Shown here: in pieces, positions 33,964 through 42,871 of the stretch | Layout: the number at the start of each line of letters is the position of its first letter | Numbering within the stretch: position 1 is the first letter of the stretch | NCBI RefSeq assembly: GCF_900107455.1 | Contig: NZ_FNQB01000001.1 | Location: forward strand, 744,001-808,000 | DNA length: 64,000 nt | Reading direction: 5' to 3' | Source of the DNA: Asanoa ishikariensis | Lineage (GTDB): Bacteria; Actinomycetota; Actinomycetes; Mycobacteriales; Micromonosporaceae | Program-made: the position numbers and the translations under genes | The notes under the pieces: model-generated | What the model saw: the letters and a program-made list of their open reading frames with translations, nothing else | Told to the model about the DNA's origin: nothing | The model's database searches: none

Positions 33964-35571
33964 ATGAGCACCGAAGCCCCCGCCCGCCCCCAGCTGAGCC
34001 ACAAGCAAATCCTCCTTCTCATGTCGGGCCTGATGCTCGGCATGCTGCTGGCGGCACTCGACCAGACGATCGTGGGCACCGCGCTCCCGACGATCGTCGG
34101 CGAGCTCGGTGGCATCAACCACTACTCGTGGGTGGTCACCGCATACCTCTTGGCGTCCACGGCGTCGACACCGCTGTACGGCAAGATCTCCGACCTGATC
34201 GGCCGCCGACCGGTCTTCCTGTTCTCGATCGGCACGTTCCTGGTCGGTTCGCTGCTCGCCGGCCTGTCGCAGAACATGACCGAGCTGATCGTCACCCGCG
34301 GCATCCAGGGCATCGGTGCCGGCGGCCTGATGACGCTCGCGTTCACGATCATCGGCGACGTCGTCTCACCCCGCGAGCGCGGCCGCTACCAGGGCCTCTT
34401 CGGTGCGACGTTCGGCCTCGCGTCGGTCGCCGGCCCGCTGGTCGGTGGCTACTTCGCGGAGACCAACTGGCGCTGGATCTTCTACATCAACGTCCCGCTG
34501 GCGATCGTCGCGATCGTCGTCGCGTACAAGGTGATGCGGTTGATCCCGTTCCGCAAGCGGGAGCACAAGATCGACTGGCTGGGCGCGGGCCTGCTCGTGG
34601 TCGGCGTGAGCGCCCTGCTGCTCGCACTGAGCTGGGGCGGCTCCGAGTACGCCTGGGGCTCGGGCACGATCCTCGGCCTGTTCGTGCTCGGTGCGGTGTT
34701 CGCGGTGCTGTTCCTGGTGCAGGAGAGCCGGGCGGCCGAGCCGATCCTGCCGCTGCACCTGTTCCGTCGGCCGACCTTCGCGCTGGCCAACGGCGCCGGC
34801 TTCATCCTCGGCCTGGTGATGTTCGGGTCGATCATCTTCATCCCGCTGTACCTGCAGATCGTCAAGGGCGCGTCGCCGACCAAGAGCGGCCTGCTGATGC
34901 TGCCGATGATGGCCGGCATCATCGTGACCTCGGTGCTGGCCGGCCGCGCGATGAGCCGGATCGGCCGCTACAAGTGGTTCCCGGTGGCTGGTTCGGTGCT
35001 GCTCGGCATCGGCATCCTGCTGTTCACCCAGCTCCAGGTCGACTCGTCGCTCGGCATCGCGTTCTGCTTCATGGTCGTGATCGGTGTCGGTCTCGGCCTG
35101 TCGATGCAGTCGCTGGTGATGGCCGTGCAGAACTCGGTCGAAATGCGTGACCTTGGCGCGGGTACGAGTGCCGCGACGTTCTTCCGTTCGCTCGGCGGCT
35201 CGTTCGGCGTGGCGATCCTGGGCTCGATCCTGAGCAGCCGGCTCGCCACCGAGACGGCCGCACGGGTGCCGGGCGCCATCGGCCAGCTCACCCCCGAGCA
35301 GGCGGCGGGCGTCCAGTCGACGCTCGGCACCGGCAGCATCTCCATCAACGAGCCGTCGAAGATCCTGGCGCTGCCGGACGTCGTACGCAACGCGATCCAG
35401 GTGTCGTTCGTCGACTCGCTGCACACGGTGTTCCTGGTCGCCGGCCTGACCGCGATCATCGCGGTGGTGGTCACGCTGCTGGTGCCGGACAAGGAGCTGC
35501 GCGGCGGCCCGGCCGCCGACCGGCCGCCGACGCCGGCCGAGATGGAAGCGCGCGCGGAAACCCTGATCTGA
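33964..35571 (+). CDS. DHA2-family (EmrB/QacA-like) MFS drug exporter
   Basis: The protein has about 535 residues and 14 predicted helices. The family motifs are [13 protein letters not shown] (helix 1), [11 protein letters not shown] (motif A), and [14 protein letters not shown] (motif C, antiporter type). It is a proton-driven exporter of amphipathic compounds in the cytoplasmic membrane; the natural substrate is unknown. ATG 33964 is used; ATG 33934 (MQVTPEQN) is also in frame and neither has a strong ribosome-binding site. No regulator gene is adjacent. Confidence 0.92.
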   Translation: MSTEAPARPQLSHKQILLLMSGLMLGMLLAALDQTIVGTALPTIVGELGGINHYSWVVTAYLLASTASTPLYGKISDLIGRRPVFLFSIGTFLVGSLLAGLSQNMTELIVTRGIQGIGAGGLMTLAFTIIGDVVSPRERGRYQGLFGATFGLASVAGPLVGGYFAETNWRWIFYINVPLAIVAIVVAYKVMRLIPFRKREHKIDWLGAGLLVVGVSALLLALSWGGSEYAWGSGTILGLFVLGAVFAVLFLVQESRAAEPILPLHLFRRPTFALANGAGFILGLVMFGSIIFIPLYLQIVKGASPTKSGLLMLPMMAGIIVTSVLAGRAMSRIGRYKWFPVAGSVLLGIGILLFTQLQVDSSLGIAFCFMVVIGVGLGLSMQSLVMAVQNSVEMRDLGAGTSAATFFRSLGGSFGVAILGSILSSRLATETAARVPGAIGQLTPEQAAGVQSTLGTGSISINEPSKILALPDVVRNAIQVSFVDSLHTVFLVAGLTAIIAVVVTLLVPDKELRGGPAADRPPTPAEMEARAETLI

Positions 35572-35611
35572 CCGTATGGCCCACTGTGAGCTGCGCCACT
35601 AGGTTGTTGGT

Positions 35612-37231
35612 ATGCGCAGCACGATGATGGACGCCCCCCTCCTCGTCTCCCGGATCCTCGAGCACGGCGCGACCGTGCACGGCGCCTCCGAGGTGGTGAC
35701 CTGGACGGGTGCCGAGCCGAGGCGGATGAGCTACGCCGAGGTCGGCGCGGCGGCGGCCCAACTGGCCCATGCCCTCCGCGACGACCTCGGCGTGACCGGC
35801 GACCAGCGGGTCGCGACGTTCCAGTTCAACAACAACGAGCATCTCGTCGCTTACTTCGCGGTGCCGAGCATGGGTGCGGTGCTGCACACCCTCAACATCC
35901 GGCTGTTCCCCGACCAGGTGTCCTACATCGCCAACCACGCCGAGGACAGCGTGGTCATCGTCGACTCGGCGCTGATCCCGTTGCTGGCCAAGGTGCTGCC
36001 GCAGATGTCAACGGTCGAGCACGTGGTGGTGGTCGGTGGCGGCGACCCGGCACCGCTGGCCGGCAGCGTCACCATCCACCACTGGGACGACCTGCTGGCC
36101 GGCAAGCCGACGACGTACGACTGGCCCGAGCTCGACGAGCGCGACGCGGCCGCCCTCTGTTACACGTCCGGGACGACCGGCAACCCCAAGGGTGTCGCAT
36201 ACTCGCACCGCTCCATCTGGCTGCACTCGATGGAGGTGTGCATGCCGGAGGCGTTCGGCCTCGCCTCCACCGACCGCGAGCTGGCCATCGTGCCCATGTT
36301 CCACGCGATGTCGTGGGGCATCCCGTTCGCCGCGTTCATGTCCGGCGCGTCGCTGATCATGCCGGATCGCTTCCTGCAGGGCGCGCCGATCGCCGAGATG
36401 ATCGCGGCGCTCCAGCCGACCAAGGCCGGCGCGGTGCCGACCATCTGGAACGACGTGCTCGGCCACCTGGCCACAGGTTCGTCGTTGCGCGAGGCCATCG
36501 TCGGCGGCTCGGCCTGCCCGCCCGCGCTGATGGACGCGTACGCCGAGCGCTTCGGCATCCAGATCGTGCACGCGTGGGGCATGACCGAGATGTCGCCGCT
36601 CGGCTCGGTGTCCCGCCCACCGGCGGGCGCGACGGGCGACGCGTTGCTGGCCTACCGCGACAGCCAGGGCCGCTTCCCAGCCGGTGTGCAGGCGAGGATC
36701 ATCGGTCCGCTGGGCGAGCAGGTCCCGGCCGACGGCGAGTCGGTCGGCGAGCTGGAGGTCCGCGGCCCCTGGGTCACGGCGCACTACCTGGGCGAGGAAG
36801 AGCCGGACCCGGAGAAGTTCCGCGACGGCTGGCTCCGCACGGGCGACGTCGGCACGTTGTCCGCGGACGGCTACCTGATCCTGACGGACCGAGCCAAAGA
36901 CGTGATCAAGTCGGGCGGCGAGTGGATCTCGTCGGTCGAGCTGGAGAACGTGCTGATGGCCCACCCGGCCGTGCTCGAGGCCTGCGTGGTCGGTGTGCCC
37001 GACGAGCGCTGGGACGAGCGCCCGCTGGCCACGGTGGTGATCCGCGAGGGCAGCACGGCGACCCCGGATGAACTGCGCGCCTTCCTGGCGGAGCGGATGC
37101 CGAAGTGGCAGCTCCCGGAGCGGTGGAGCTTCATCCAGGAGGTCCCGAAGACCTCGGTGGGCAAGTTCGACAAGAAACGAGTCCGCTCCGACTACGCCGG
37201 CGGCGCCCTGGAGGTCCACACCCTCGACTGA
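35612..37231 (+). CDS. Long-chain fatty-acid-CoA ligase-like AMP-binding enzyme
   Basis: The 539-residue adenylate-forming enzyme has P-loop YTSGTTGNPKGVAYSH, the HAWGMTEMSPLG motif, WLRTGDVGTLSADGYL, DRAKDVIKSGGEWIS and a catalytic lysine in TSVGKFDKKRVR. Medium- or long-chain fatty acids are the likely substrates by similarity to FadD/AlkK-type ligases. There are no other beta-oxidation genes nearby. It lies 40 nt after the exporter gene on the same strand, so possibly cotranscribed, though a functional link is not apparent. Confidence 0.9.
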   Translation: MRSTMMDAPLLVSRILEHGATVHGASEVVTWTGAEPRRMSYAEVGAAAAQLAHALRDDLGVTGDQRVATFQFNNNEHLVAYFAVPSMGAVLHTLNIRLFPDQVSYIANHAEDSVVIVDSALIPLLAKVLPQMSTVEHVVVVGGGDPAPLAGSVTIHHWDDLLAGKPTTYDWPELDERDAAALCYTSGTTGNPKGVAYSHRSIWLHSMEVCMPEAFGLASTDRELAIVPMFHAMSWGIPFAAFMSGASLIMPDRFLQGAPIAEMIAALQPTKAGAVPTIWNDVLGHLATGSSLREAIVGGSACPPALMDAYAERFGIQIVHAWGMTEMSPLGSVSRPPAGATGDALLAYRDSQGRFPAGVQARIIGPLGEQVPADGESVGELEVRGPWVTAHYLGEEEPDPEKFRDGWLRTGDVGTLSADGYLILTDRAKDVIKSGGEWISSVELENVLMAHPAVLEACVVGVPDERWDERPLATVVIREGSTATPDELRAFLAERMPKWQLPERWSFIQEVPKTSVGKFDKKRVRSDYAGGALEVHTLD

Positions 37232-37246
37232 ACTCGATTGTGGCTG

Positions 37247-37265
37247 GCGTACGTTGTGCGTACGC
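37247..37265. promoter_or_regulatory. Operator-like inverted repeat of the tacAT pair
   Basis: GCGTACG-TTGTG-CGTACGC is a perfect 7-bp inverted repeat 7 nt upstream of the antitoxin start codon. It is well placed for autorepression by the ribbon-helix-helix antitoxin (inference from toxin-antitoxin biology). Confidence 0.7.
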
Positions 37266-37272
37266 TTTGGTC

Positions 37273-37563
37273 ATGAGCGGGAAGGCTGAGCGACTGCACC
37301 TACGTCTCGACCCGGAGCAGAAGGCGCTTCTCGAGGCCGCGAGTGAGGCGACCGGCTCGACGCTCTCGACGTTCGTGCTGTCCGCTGCCACCGAGGCGGC
37401 GGCCGGCGTGCTCGCCGACCGGCGGGTCTTCGTGCTCGACGACGACGCCTGGCGCGCCTTCGACGAGGCGCTGGAGCGTCCGGCTGGCACTGTCTCCGGC
37501 TTGCGCGAGCTGCTCACGGCGCCCACGGTGCTCGATCCCGACGAGTCGGAGGGCGAGGGGTGA
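37273..37563 (+). CDS. tacA: TacA-type (DUF1778) antitoxin
   Basis: The 96-residue protein has an N-terminal ribbon-helix-helix (RLHLRLDPEQKALLEAASE, then STLSTFVLSAA), a middle linker, and a C-terminal segment (FVLDDDAWRAFDEALERP) that in the family wraps the toxin. ATG 37273 lies just behind an inverted-repeat operator. The stop overlaps the toxin start (GTGA). It neutralises the partner acetyltransferase and probably represses the operon. Confidence 0.92.
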   Translation: MSGKAERLHLRLDPEQKALLEAASEATGSTLSTFVLSAATEAAAGVLADRRVFVLDDDAWRAFDEALERPAGTVSGLRELLTAPTVLDPDESEGEG

Positions 37564-38141
37564 GTTTCCGTTTCTCGGCGGTCGAGCCGCTCGCCCCGAT
37601 GCACAACGTGGTCGGGTTCGACTGCGGCTCCGCCGCGCAGTCGGAGTGGCTGACCGAGCACGCGCTCCAGGCGCACCGTGCCGGTCTGTCCCGGGTCTAT
37701 GTGGTGCGCGGCATCGAAGACGGGCTCGATCGGGTGGTCGGCTATTACGCGTTGGCTGCCGGCAGCGTCGCCCCGGCATCCGCGACTCGGCGCATGATGC
37801 ACGGCGCCGGTCGCTACCATCAGCCAATCGTTCTGCTGACCCGACTCGGGGTCGACAGAGCGGTGCAGGGGGTGGGTCTTGGCCGAGCCCTTGTTGTCGA
37901 CGCGCTGCGCCGGATCGCGGGCGCGGCCGAGGTGATCGGCGTGCGCGCGGCACTGATCCACTGTGAGTCAACGTCGGCGCGCGACTTCTACCTGCGGCTG
38001 GCCGCCTTCGAGCCCAGTCCCACTGATCCGATGCACTTGCTGCTGCTCATCAAGGACCTCCGCCGAGCACTCAACCCGAATGCCGAGCTGCTGGCGGTGG
38101 CCTCCGACGCGGGCCGCGATGATCGGCAAGACACCGCCTAG
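37560..38141 (+). CDS. tacT: TacT-type GNAT toxin (aminoacyl-tRNA acetyltransferase)
   Basis: The 193-residue GNAT protein matches TacT. It has GYYALAAGSV, the acetyl-CoA loop VDRAVQGVGLGRALV, and the family end SARDFYLRLAAFEPSPTDPM followed by LLLLIKD. Y144 is the conserved tyrosine needed for acetyl transfer to the amino group of charged tRNA in known TacT toxins (family knowledge). GTG 37560 overlaps tacA by 4 nt. About 20 extra C-terminal residues run into a 4-nt overlap with the convergent Ku gene. Which tRNA is attacked cannot be read from sequence. Confidence 0.9.
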   Translation: MSFRFSAVEPLAPMHNVVGFDCGSAAQSEWLTEHALQAHRAGLSRVYVVRGIEDGLDRVVGYYALAAGSVAPASATRRMMHGAGRYHQPIVLLTRLGVDRAVQGVGLGRALVVDALRRIAGAAEVIGVRAALIHCESTSARDFYLRLAAFEPSPTDPMHLLLLIKDLRRALNPNAELLAVASDAGRDDRQDTA

Positions 38142-39106
38142 GCGGACTTGCGGGTGGTCTTCTTCGCTGCTGCCTTTTTCGCCGCCGGCTCGTCCTTCTT
38201 GGCCGCTGTCTTCTTCGCGGGTGCTGCCTTCTTGGCCGCCGGCGCGGACTTCTTCGCCGCCTTCTTAGCGGCGGTGATCGGGGTGGCCGGGCGGGCTTCG
38301 CCGTCGTCGGTCTCGGCCGGGGCCTCGCCGCGGGCCGCGCGAGCCCGCTCGACCGACGCCTTCAGCGCCGCCATCAGGTCGACCGCCGCCGACGGGGCCT
38401 CTTCCTGCTCCTCGGGCTGGACGATCTCGCGGCCCTCGACCTTGGCGTCGATGACCTCCTGGAGCGCGGCCCGGTAGTCGTCGGTGAACGCGTCCGGTAC
38501 GAAGTCGCCGGCCATCGAGTCGACCAGTGAGCTCGCCATCGCCAGCTCGGGCGGGCGGACCGAGATGTCCTCGTCGAGGAAGCCGAAGTCGGCCTTGCGG
38601 ATCTCGTCGGGCCACAACATGGTGTTGAGCACCAGCACGCCCTCGCGGACTCGCAGCGTGGCCAATTGCTCGCGCTGGCGGAGGGCGACCTTGACGATCG
38701 CGACCCGCTCCGAGTCGGCCAGGGCGTCGCGGAGCAGCACATAGGGCTTGGTCGCCGTGCCCTCGGGCTCCATGAAGTAGGCCTTGTTGTAGAGGATCGG
38801 GTCGACCTGGTCGGCCGGCACGAACTCCAGCACGTCGATGGACCGCGAGGTCGAGAGCGGCAGGTCGGCGAAGTCCTCGTCGCTCAGGACGACCATCTCG
38901 CCGCCGCCGATGTCGTAGCCCTTGGCGATGTCGTCGTAGGTGACCTCTTCGCCGCAGACCGAGCAGGTGCGCTTGTAGCGGATCCGGCCGCCGTCTTCCC
39001 GGTGCACCTGGTGGAACCGGATGTCCTTTTCTTCGGTCGCCGAATAGAGCCGAACCGCGATCGACACCAAGCCGAACGAAACGGCGCCCTTCCAGATCGC
39101 CCGCAT
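38138..39106 (-). CDS. ku: Non-homologous end-joining protein Ku
   Basis: The 322-residue Ku core begins MRAIWKGAVSFGLVSI, typical of bacterial Ku, with the CSVCGEEV zinc-like pair and the KPYVLLRDAL ring region. The last 55 residues form a Lys/Ala-rich tail of KKAA repeats, as in Ku proteins with extended DNA-binding ends. Ku threads onto double-strand breaks and recruits LigD. GGGAG precedes ATG 39106. It is divergent from the ligase and polymerase genes, so the three form one repair locus. Confidence 0.95.
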   Translation of the reverse strand: MRAIWKGAVSFGLVSIAVRLYSATEEKDIRFHQVHREDGGRIRYKRTCSVCGEEVTYDDIAKGYDIGGGEMVVLSDEDFADLPLSTSRSIDVLEFVPADQVDPILYNKAYFMEPEGTATKPYVLLRDALADSERVAIVKVALRQREQLATLRVREGVLVLNTMLWPDEIRKADFGFLDEDISVRPPELAMASSLVDSMAGDFVPDAFTDDYRAALQEVIDAKVEGREIVQPEEQEEAPSAAVDLMAALKASVERARAARGEAPAETDDGEARPATPITAAKKAAKKSAPAAKKAAPAKKTAAKKDEPAAKKAAAKKTTRKSA

Positions 39107-39223
39107 GTCGCTCCCATCGTGCTCGCCGGAAACCCCCGCCGCCGGATAGCAGCCCAGTCACCGACCATGCTCGCACCGTTGCGGTCCTTATGACCAGCAT
39201 CGGCGGCGCCTAAGGTGGGTGGC

Positions 39224-40168
39224 GTGCCGAGCGCACCGATCAAACCGATGCTGGCCACCACGGGTGACCTGCCGTCCGGCGGCGGGTGGATTTACGAGTT
39301 CAAATGGGACGGCGTGCGCGCCATTGCCGATATCTCGCAGGGGCGACGCCGGATCTGGGCGCGTTCCGGTGCGGAGATCACGGCCGCTTATCCAGAGTTG
39401 GAAGGGCTCGCCAACGCGACCGATGACGCGTTGTTCGACGGCGAAGTCGTTGTCTTCGACGCGCAGGGTGTGCCGTCGTTCACTCAACTGGCCGAGCGCA
39501 TGCACGTCCGCGACAAGATCCGCGCGGCCCGGCTCGCGGCCAGTCTTCCGGTCACCTACATGATCTTCGACTTGCTGCGGCTGGACGGGGAAGACCTGAC
39601 CCACCGACCCTGGGCCGAGCGGCGGGCCGCGCTCGACGGGCTGGGCCTGGGAGCACCCCGTTGGGCGGTGCCGCCCACCTTCACCGACGGCGAGGCGACC
39701 CTGGCCGCCGCGGAGGAATACCAGCTCGAGGGCGTGGTCGCCAAGCGGGACGGGTCGATCTACCGCGCGGGCGCCCGTACCCCCGACTGGGTCAAGGTCA
39801 AGTTGGAGAGCACCGCCGAGTTCGTGATCGGCGGTTGGCGGCCCGGCGTTCGCAAGATCGGCGGGCTGCTGGTCGGCGCGCCCACCGACCACGGTTTGGC
39901 CTTCCGCGGCCGGGTGGGCGGCGGGATCAGCTCGGCGGCCGAGCGGGCGCTGCTCAAGGTCCTCGAACCGCTGGTCACCAAGACCAGCCCGTTCGTCACC
40001 GGGGACCAGTCCGTGCCCCGGGAGGATGCCCGCGGCGCTATCTGGGTAAAGCCTGACATCGTGCTAGAAGTGCGATATGGCCAGCGGACCCCCGACGGAC
40101 GCCTCCGGTTTCCGCGGTACCTCCGCCTGCGCCCCGACCTGACGGCGGAGGACGTGACCGATGGCTAA
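39224..40168 (+). CDS. ATP-dependent DNA ligase (LigD ligase-domain/LigC type)
   Basis: A 314-residue ligase. The nucleotidyl motif is YEFKWDGVRAI (catalytic Lys in K-x-D-G), followed by FDGEVVVFD (motif III), EGVVAKRDGSIYR (motif IV) and DWVKVKL (motif V). A short OB domain follows. It lacks phosphoesterase and polymerase domains. GTG 39224 follows AAGGTGGG (39212-39219). It overlaps the polymerase gene by 8 nt; the pair together replaces most of a multidomain LigD. Confidence 0.9.
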   Translation: MPSAPIKPMLATTGDLPSGGGWIYEFKWDGVRAIADISQGRRRIWARSGAEITAAYPELEGLANATDDALFDGEVVVFDAQGVPSFTQLAERMHVRDKIRAARLAASLPVTYMIFDLLRLDGEDLTHRPWAERRAALDGLGLGAPRWAVPPTFTDGEATLAAAEEYQLEGVVAKRDGSIYRAGARTPDWVKVKLESTAEFVIGGWRPGVRKIGGLLVGAPTDHGLAFRGRVGGGISSAAERALLKVLEPLVTKTSPFVTGDQSVPREDARGAIWVKPDIVLEVRYGQRTPDGRLRFPRYLRLRPDLTAEDVTDG

Positions 40169-41105
40169 GCAGCCGGCCCGGATCCGGGTCGATGTCGAAG
40201 GGCAGGAGGTGGAGCTGTCCAACCTGGACAAGGTGCTCTACCCCGCGGCCGGGTTCACCAAGGGCGAGGTCATCCACTACTACACCCAGGTCGGCCCGAT
40301 CCTGCTGCCGCACCTGCGCGACCGGGCGCTGACCCGGATCCGTTACCCGAACGGCGTCGACGGCCCGTCGTTCTTCGAGAAGAACGCACCCGGCGGCACG
40401 CCGAAATGGGTGCGCCTCAAAGAGCTCCCGACGCCGGGTTCGAGCCAGGGCCGGGAGACCATCGACTTCGTGGTCTGCGATGACCTGCCCACCCTGGTGT
40501 GGGTGGCCAACATGGCCGGCCTCGAGCTGCACACTCCGCAGTGGCGCATCGGCCGGACCAAGGAGCCCAAGCCCGACCTGCTGGTCGTCGACCTCGACCC
40601 GGGCGCCCCGGCCGCACTCGCCGAGTGCGCGGCGGTCGCGGTGCTGTTGCGGGAACGGCTGGCGCAGGACGGCATCGACAGCTACCCGAAGACCTCCGGC
40701 AAGAAGGGCATGCAGCTCTGCTGCCCGATCGCCGGAACACAGAACGCCGAGATCGTCACCGGGTACGCGAAGGTGGTGGCCGAGGAACTGGAGAAGGCCC
40801 ACCCACGCCAGATCGTCTCGAAGATGGCGAAGAACCTGCGGCCGGGCAAGGTGTTCATCGACTGGAGCCAGAACAACGCGGCCAAGACCACGGTCGCGGC
40901 GTACTCGTTGCGGGCCCAGCCGACGCCAACCGTCTCGACCCCGCTGACCTGGGACGAGGTCGAGGACGGCGCGGTGCGCCAGTTCACCGCCATGGAGGTG
41001 CTCGAACGCGTCGACGAGCTAGGCGACCTGATGGCACCACTGCTGGAGAAGGGCCCGAAGGTGCCCGACAGCCCCCCGGCCGTCGGGCCCCGCGTCAGTC
41101 GCTAG
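40161..41105 (+). CDS. LigD-type polymerase/primase domain protein
   Basis: A 314-residue archaeo-eukaryotic primase-family polymerase. It has LVVDLDPGAP (catalytic D-x-D), TSGKKGMQL (phosphate-binding), FIDWSQNN (third acid) and AKTTVAAYSLRA. In the family it adds ribonucleotides at broken ends during end joining and works with Ku. The absence of ligase and 3'-phosphoesterase domains makes it a stand-alone PolDom, as in mycobacterial PrimC/PolD1-type proteins. It is coupled to the ligase by an 8-nt overlap and overlaps convergent XPB by 11 nt. Confidence 0.93.
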   Translation: MAKQPARIRVDVEGQEVELSNLDKVLYPAAGFTKGEVIHYYTQVGPILLPHLRDRALTRIRYPNGVDGPSFFEKNAPGGTPKWVRLKELPTPGSSQGRETIDFVVCDDLPTLVWVANMAGLELHTPQWRIGRTKEPKPDLLVVDLDPGAPAALAECAAVAVLLRERLAQDGIDSYPKTSGKKGMQLCCPIAGTQNAEIVTGYAKVVAEELEKAHPRQIVSKMAKNLRPGKVFIDWSQNNAAKTTVAAYSLRAQPTPTVSTPLTWDEVEDGAVRQFTAMEVLERVDELGDLMAPLLEKGPKVPDSPPAVGPRVSR

Positions 41106-42741
41106 CGAGCACGTCGTCGGCGTCGACGATGGTGTACGCGTAGCCCTGCTCGGCCAGGAACCGCTGGCGGTGCGCGGCGTACTCGGTGTCGATCGTGTCC
41201 CGGGACACCACCGTGTAGAAGTGGGCCTGCCGGCCGTCGGACTTCGGCCGCAGCACCCGGCCCAGCCGCTGGGCCTCCTCCTGGCGCGAGCCGAACGTGC
41301 CGGACACCTGGATCGCCACCGCCGCCTCGGGCAGGTCGATCGAGAAGTTGCCGACCTTGGAGATCACCAGCGTCGGGATCTCGCCCGAGCGGAACGCGTC
41401 GAACAGCCGCTCGCGTTCCTTGTTGGTGGTGGCGCCCTGCACGATCGGCGCGTCGAGATAGTCGCCGATCTGGTGGAGCTGCTCGATGTACGCCCCGATC
41501 ACCAGGATCTGGTCGTTCTTGTGCTTGTCGACCAGGGCGCGGACCACCGGCAGCTTGGTGCGCGCCGTCGCCGCCGCGCGGTAGCGCTCGTCGGTCTCCG
41601 CCGTCGCGTACGACATGCGCTCCTCGTCGGTGAGGGTGACCCGCACCTCGGTGCACTCGGCCGGCGCGATCCAGCCCTGCGACTCGATGTCCTTCCACGG
41701 CGCGTCGTAGCGCTTCGGGCCGATCAGCGAGAACACGTCGCCCTCGCGGCCGTCTTCGCGGACCAGCGTCGCGGTCAGGCCGAGCCGGCGGCGCGCCTGG
41801 AGGTCGGCGGTGAACCGGAAGATCGGCGCGGGCAGCAGGTGCACCTCGTCGTAGATGACCAGGCCCCAGTCGCGCGCACCGAACAGGTCGAGGTGGGCGA
41901 ACGCCCCGTTGCGCCGGGTGGTCAGCACCTGGTACGTGGCGATGGTGACCGGGCGGATCTCCTTGCGCTCGCCCGAGTACTCGCCGATCTCCTCCTCGGT
42001 CAGCGACGTGCGGGCGATCAGCTCGCGCTTCCACTGCCGCCCGGCGACCGTGTTGGTGACCAGGATCAGCGTGGTCGCCTTGGCCTCGGCCATCGCCGCC
42101 GCGCCGACCAGCGTCTTGCCGGCGCCGCAGGGGAGCACCACCACGCCGGAGCCGCCGGCCCAGAACGACTGGACCGCTTCCTGCTGATATGACCGAAGCT
42201 GCCAACCGTCCTGGGCAAGGTCGATCTCGTGCGCCTCGCCGTCGACGTAGCCCGCCAGGTCTTCGGCCGGCCAACCCAGCTTGAGCAGCGCCTGCTTGAG
42301 CCGGCCGCGCTCGGAGGGGTGCACGATGATCGTGTCGTCGTCGACCTTGTTGCCGAACATCCCGGCCAGCTTCTTGCTCTTGGTCACCTCGACCAGCACG
42401 ACCCGGTCGGTGGCCTGCAACACCAGGCCGTGCGTCGGGTGGTTGACGAGCTGCAGCCGGCCGTAGCGGTCCATCGTCTCGGCGACGTCGACCAGCAGGG
42501 AGTGCGGCACGGGGTAGCGCGAGAACTTGATCAGCGAGTCGACCACACCCTCGGCGTCGTGGCCGGCGGCGCGGGCGTTCCACAGGCCGAGCGGGGTCAG
42601 CCGGTAGGTGTGCACGTGTTCCGGTGAGCGTTCGAGCTCGGCGAACGGCGCGATGGCCATCCGGCAGGCGACCGCATCGGGATGGTCGACCTCGAGCAAC
42701 AGGGTCTTGTCGGACTGGACGATCAACGGGCCGTCGTTCAC
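41095..42741 (-). CDS. XPB-type DNA helicase (Ercc3-like)
   Basis: The 548-residue superfamily 2 helicase has an N-terminal damage-recognition-like domain, Walker A LPCGAGKTLVGAA, DEVH box VIYDEVHLLPA, the R-E-D motif LVREDGREGD, and motif VI with GRVLRPKSDGR. Bacterial XPB unwinds 3'-5' and pairs in some species with the Bax1 nuclease, which is not here. GTG 42741 follows GGGGAG; the open frame further up overlaps the promoter region. A large XPB-associated protein is encoded 4 kb away (46704-49118). Confidence 0.93.
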   Translation of the reverse strand: MNDGPLIVQSDKTLLLEVDHPDAVACRMAIAPFAELERSPEHVHTYRLTPLGLWNARAAGHDAEGVVDSLIKFSRYPVPHSLLVDVAETMDRYGRLQLVNHPTHGLVLQATDRVVLVEVTKSKKLAGMFGNKVDDDTIIVHPSERGRLKQALLKLGWPAEDLAGYVDGEAHEIDLAQDGWQLRSYQQEAVQSFWAGGSGVVVLPCGAGKTLVGAAAMAEAKATTLILVTNTVAGRQWKRELIARTSLTEEEIGEYSGERKEIRPVTIATYQVLTTRRNGAFAHLDLFGARDWGLVIYDEVHLLPAPIFRFTADLQARRRLGLTATLVREDGREGDVFSLIGPKRYDAPWKDIESQGWIAPAECTEVRVTLTDEERMSYATAETDERYRAAATARTKLPVVRALVDKHKNDQILVIGAYIEQLHQIGDYLDAPIVQGATTNKERERLFDAFRSGEIPTLVISKVGNFSIDLPEAAVAIQVSGTFGSRQEEAQRLGRVLRPKSDGRQAHFYTVVSRDTIDTEYAAHRQRFLAEQGYAYTIVDADDVLASD

Positions 42742-42871
42742 GCGGGCACTCCCCGAAAAGGGTCTGGAAGGCGACCCTCCAGTGTTGCACGAAAGAAAAC
42801 GCCGGGTGGTCCGCAACCTGTGGAGGTTCCGGGACGTCTATGAAGCGACGACAGTCCTGGGGAGGGCCTCG

